Part shown: positions 8,083 through 10,300 of the stretch, one piece after another | Layout of the letters: every line of letters starts with the position of its first letter | How positions within the stretch are numbered: the first letter of the stretch is position 1 | DNA from: Martensiomyces pterosporus | Taxonomy: Eukaryota; Kickxellomycota; Kickxellomycetes; Kickxellales; Kickxellaceae | DNA length: 10,300 nt | Direction: 5' to 3' | Assembly: GCA_025201845.1 (NCBI GenBank) | Contig: MU604038.1 | Span: forward strand, 1 to 10,300 | Translations under genes and position numbers: made by a program | Notes under the pieces: generated by a model | Database searches by the model: none | What the model was told of the DNA's origin: nothing | What the model saw: only the letters and a program-made list of their open reading frames with translations

Positions 8083-8630
8083 ACTGGCTTACATGTAATC
8101 CGTGCATGCAGCTTTGTTGTATACATGCACACACGCGCGCACCTACGCTTTTCTCCTTGTCTGAGGATGGAAACAACAGCGGGCAGCAGTCTCCGCCCCC
8201 TTCTGCATGAAGCCTGTTTGTTTTGCAATGCTACCCCTCGCAACTAATACAGCAAATATCCTGCCCGAGTTGACAGGAAGCTCCCAAAAAGACCTAGCCG
8301 CCCTTTTTGCACAGGCACTTTACCTGAATGTGTTGGGCTTGTGAATCCCTTGTTTTCCAGCAATTAACGGAAATTGCTCCAGCCGCAAATCGCCAGCCCA
8401 GCAGCTACCAAAACGGAGCATTGCTTTGCCGTCTTCATTTCCTTCTTCCTGAACAAGCAGAGAAAGAAAGAAAGAAGAATTTTATTGGCTTGTTTCACTA
8501 CTCGAAGACCACAGATAACTTGAGAGTTATGAGCAAACAGAGAGAATGTGTGTGCTGGCGAGCCAGCGGCTGTCACAGCTCCAGCGGGACTTGAATATGC
8601 CCGCCTCACACATTGGCCACATTAGATTAA

Positions 8631-9635
8631 ATCGCGATCCAATACGAGGCTCCTCTGCCGCGCTATGTCTATTGCTGTAACCTGCGCTTTCCACTTGCCC
8701 TGCTCCCACATATCACCCGGATCCTCCGACCACAAGACAGAGGACAGCAAGGATTCCGTGCTGGCAGATCGACGCTCGACGCAGTAGTCGCCCTACAGAC
8801 ATCGCTCGAGCAGGCGAAACGCAGATACGACCCGATCATCCTGACATCCGACATAAAGGGTGCCTATGATCGTGTGCCCCGGTCCACGCTGTGCGAAATA
8901 CTGTACCGATCAAGACTGAAAGGACACCTATACCTGCTGGTCAAGGCCATGCTCCTAGACACGTCCTTCTCAGCTGAAGTCGGGCCAGACAGATCCACAC
9001 CACGCACGACTCGAGGAGGGGTAGTCCAAGGATCGTCTCTCTCCCCGACTCTGTTCAACTACATTATCGACGCGGCACCTAGCTGGATCCGCCAGAAGAA
9101 GCTGGGTGGCCGCATCGGGCAAAGAAAACTGGGACTGCTAATGTTTGCAGATGACATTGCAACAGTAGCCAGAGATAAGCGAGACGCCCAAGAAATCCTA
9201 CGAGAGATGGAGGCGTATGCGCAGAAATTCAAGATCACATGGGCGCCAGAAAAATGTGTCTATCTAGCATCAGACGACAAGAACCTCAAGCTGAACAGAA
9301 CAGCTCTCCCTCGCGATCAAATGTTCAAGTACCTTGGGCTCCAGATCGACAAGGATGACATCAACACCAGCAAGTACATTGATCTCCTGTGCCAGCGAGC
9401 ATGGAACAGGGTGGCAATCATGCGCAGGGCAGGAATGACCATCTATGACGGCTTCACAGACAGAGCAGCCGCACTATACAAAGCATTCATCCGCCCCGCA
9501 CTGGAGTACGGCCTCGCAGCCCTTCCGTTCAGCGCAAGCGCAGCGAAGAAACTAGAAACCACACAAGCAAAGGTGCTATGCTCATTGCTCAGCATACCAG
9601 CAAAGACATATAAGGCAGCAGTGCTCCAGCTATGA
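8631..9635 (+). pseudogene. Reverse transcriptase domain of the LINE ORF, interrupted by TGA
   Basis: Copies element RNA into DNA at the insertion site. The frame is open from 8631, but RT homology is clear only from about 8700 (LLPHITRILRPQ). Motifs in order: QQGFRAGRSTLDAV (from 8745), motif A SDIKGAYDRVP with the catalytic Asp codon at 8850-8852, motif B GGVVQGSSLSPTLF (from 9015), motif C FADD at 9144-9155, motif D KFKITWAPEKC and motif E FKYLGLQID. All three catalytic Asp codons (8850, 9150, 9153) are intact. There is no convincing Met start; GTG at 8874 lies inside motif A and cannot be the real start. The frame meets TGA at 9633-9635, yet the same frame goes on with coherent LINE sequence, so this stop is a single-base lesion (TGG or a similar codon to TGA) or a readthrough stop. 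Without a start and N-terminus the copy is almost certainly inactive. Confidence 0.85.
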
Positions 9636-10262
9636 GATGTGCCCCCAAAGACACACCGGTGGCGGTCACTTGCAACCAACTACGCATGGTCGCGCACAGA
9701 TGTATCCAAAGACCACATACTACACGGGCAGTTCAAGAATGCCTCACAGGGGAAACCATCAAGCAGAAGAACGTGGGCGAAGCGTATCTACACGACGGCC
9801 TACAAGCAACAAGGCGAGGTAATGCCAGACGCCTCCCCCGACGAGGGCGAGAAGGCTATGACACCCCTCAAGAACCAAAATCCCACTGCCCAGCGAGTGG
9901 ACGAGATACAAGAAAGGCACCGGATTCTCCGACTGCCTCGTCACCAGCGCATCCCGATCATCAAATGGATACTAGGAACAATCCCCTGCTACCCAGTAAC
10001 ATGCTCGCGGTGCGGCCAGGAGCGCATAACTCGCACACACACCATACAGCGCACAAATGCATATGAGGCTCTGGAGCACCTCGTCACCAAGAACAAGGAC
10101 ACCAGGACCATCCGCGACAACCCCATCGACAACATCATCAAGAACTTCACAAAAGACAACATCGCCGACCACGCAGAAGCGGTAGCCCAGGCCATCGACA
10201 CCATCTGGACCAGCTGCCATGGCTATACCTCGCTCGTCGAACAGCACAGGAAATCGTCCTAG
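9636..10262 (+). pseudogene. C-terminal part of the LINE ORF with damaged CCHC zinc knuckle
   Basis: In-frame continuation of the RT ORF after the TGA at 9633, ending at TAG 10260-10262. It has no own ATG at its front, so it is not a separate gene. It contains ERHRILRLPRHQRIPIIKWI followed by a knuckle-like CSRCGQERITRTHTIQR. Many LINE proteins end with a CX2C-X7/8-H-X3/4-C knuckle. Here the two Cys (codons 10002 and 10011) and the His (10038) are present, but the fourth ligand position is Arg (CGC, 10050-10052), one base from TGC. The tail (DTIWTSCHGYTSLVEQH) is intact to the stop. The segment was identified by its order after the RT and its resemblance to tails of zygomycete-type LINE proteins, recalled from general knowledge. 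Confidence 0.7.
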
Positions 10263-10300
10263 ACCTCCTGCTCTGGGGTAGAAATGCTGTGCCCCCTTTT

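Larger units (their letters stand above)
6970..8600. other. Long region without a convincing gene
   Basis: About 1.6 kb in which the longest frames (for example 7253-7801 plus and 7093-7461 minus) give compositionally odd peptides rich in Cys, His, Thr runs and Trp with no domain I recognise. The region holds CAA-type microsatellites, short inverted repeats, a second copy of a local repeat and many GCATGC/ATGCAT-like words. No tRNA, 5S rRNA or clear snoRNA pattern was found by eye. It most likely contains decayed intergenic or transposon-derived DNA. Confidence 0.5.
8631..10300 (+). mobile_element. Non-LTR (LINE-type) retrotransposon, 5'-truncated and decayed
   Basis: The segment encodes the reverse transcriptase and C-terminal tail of a LINE-type element and continues to the window edge. 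The endonuclease domain and the first RT blocks, expected before about 8700, are missing. A stop (TAA) at 8628 closes the frame. 5' truncation is the usual outcome of target-primed reverse transcription and explains the missing front. No RNase H domain is evident between RT and the tail. After the final stop at 10262 only 38 bases of 3' UTR are visible, so the poly-A or repeat tail and target-site duplication cannot be examined. The element diverges from the permease gene across the 2.4 kb intergenic region. Confidence 0.85.

Noticed and set aside
8874..9635. RT ORF as an intact 253-residue gene starting with GTG
   Set aside because: The proposed start lies inside RT motif A; coherent RT sequence continues at least 170 bases upstream in the same frame.

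Overview
The window looks like nuclear DNA of a fungus. It carries the C-terminal half of a fungal type I fatty acid synthase alpha chain, a fungal SulP sulfate permease and a degraded non-LTR (LINE-type) retrotransposon. Both large host genes read through kilobases without an intron. Together with the LINE-type protein and its CCHC-like tail, this suggests an early-diverging, intron-poor lineage such as Kickxellomycotina (Coemansia-like). That placement is inference, not proof.

Layout: (1) 2-3199, plus strand, 5'-truncated by the window edge: FAS alpha chain with ketoreductase (KR) and ketoacyl synthase (KS) domains. It stops right after KS, where other fungal alpha chains continue into a phosphopantetheine transferase (PPT) domain. 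(2) 3200-3957: tail-to-tail intergenic region with a frameshifted fragment of a leucine-rich-repeat protein (3449-3713), an AATAAA and an (AT)n tract. (3) 3958-6201, minus strand: complete 747-residue sulfate permease with membrane and STAS domains. (4) 6202-6600: its upstream region, with a pyrimidine tract and a TATA-like box. (5) About 6600-8630: 2 kb without a convincing gene. It holds a diverged direct repeat, short inverted repeats, CAA-type microsatellites and a small minus-strand ORF with a mitochondrial-presequence-like start. (6) About 8631-10300, plus strand: 5'-truncated LINE with an intact RT catalytic core, one in-frame TGA and a damaged zinc knuckle, cut by the window end.

The two host genes are convergent and belong to separate pathways (lipid synthesis, sulfate uptake), so nothing suggests co-regulation. 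I found no new defence, mobile or regulatory system. The most interesting points are the PPT-less end of the FAS alpha chain and natural substitutions in its KS at the positions matching yeast Fas2 Gly1250/Met1251, known for cerulenin resistance and chain-length control.
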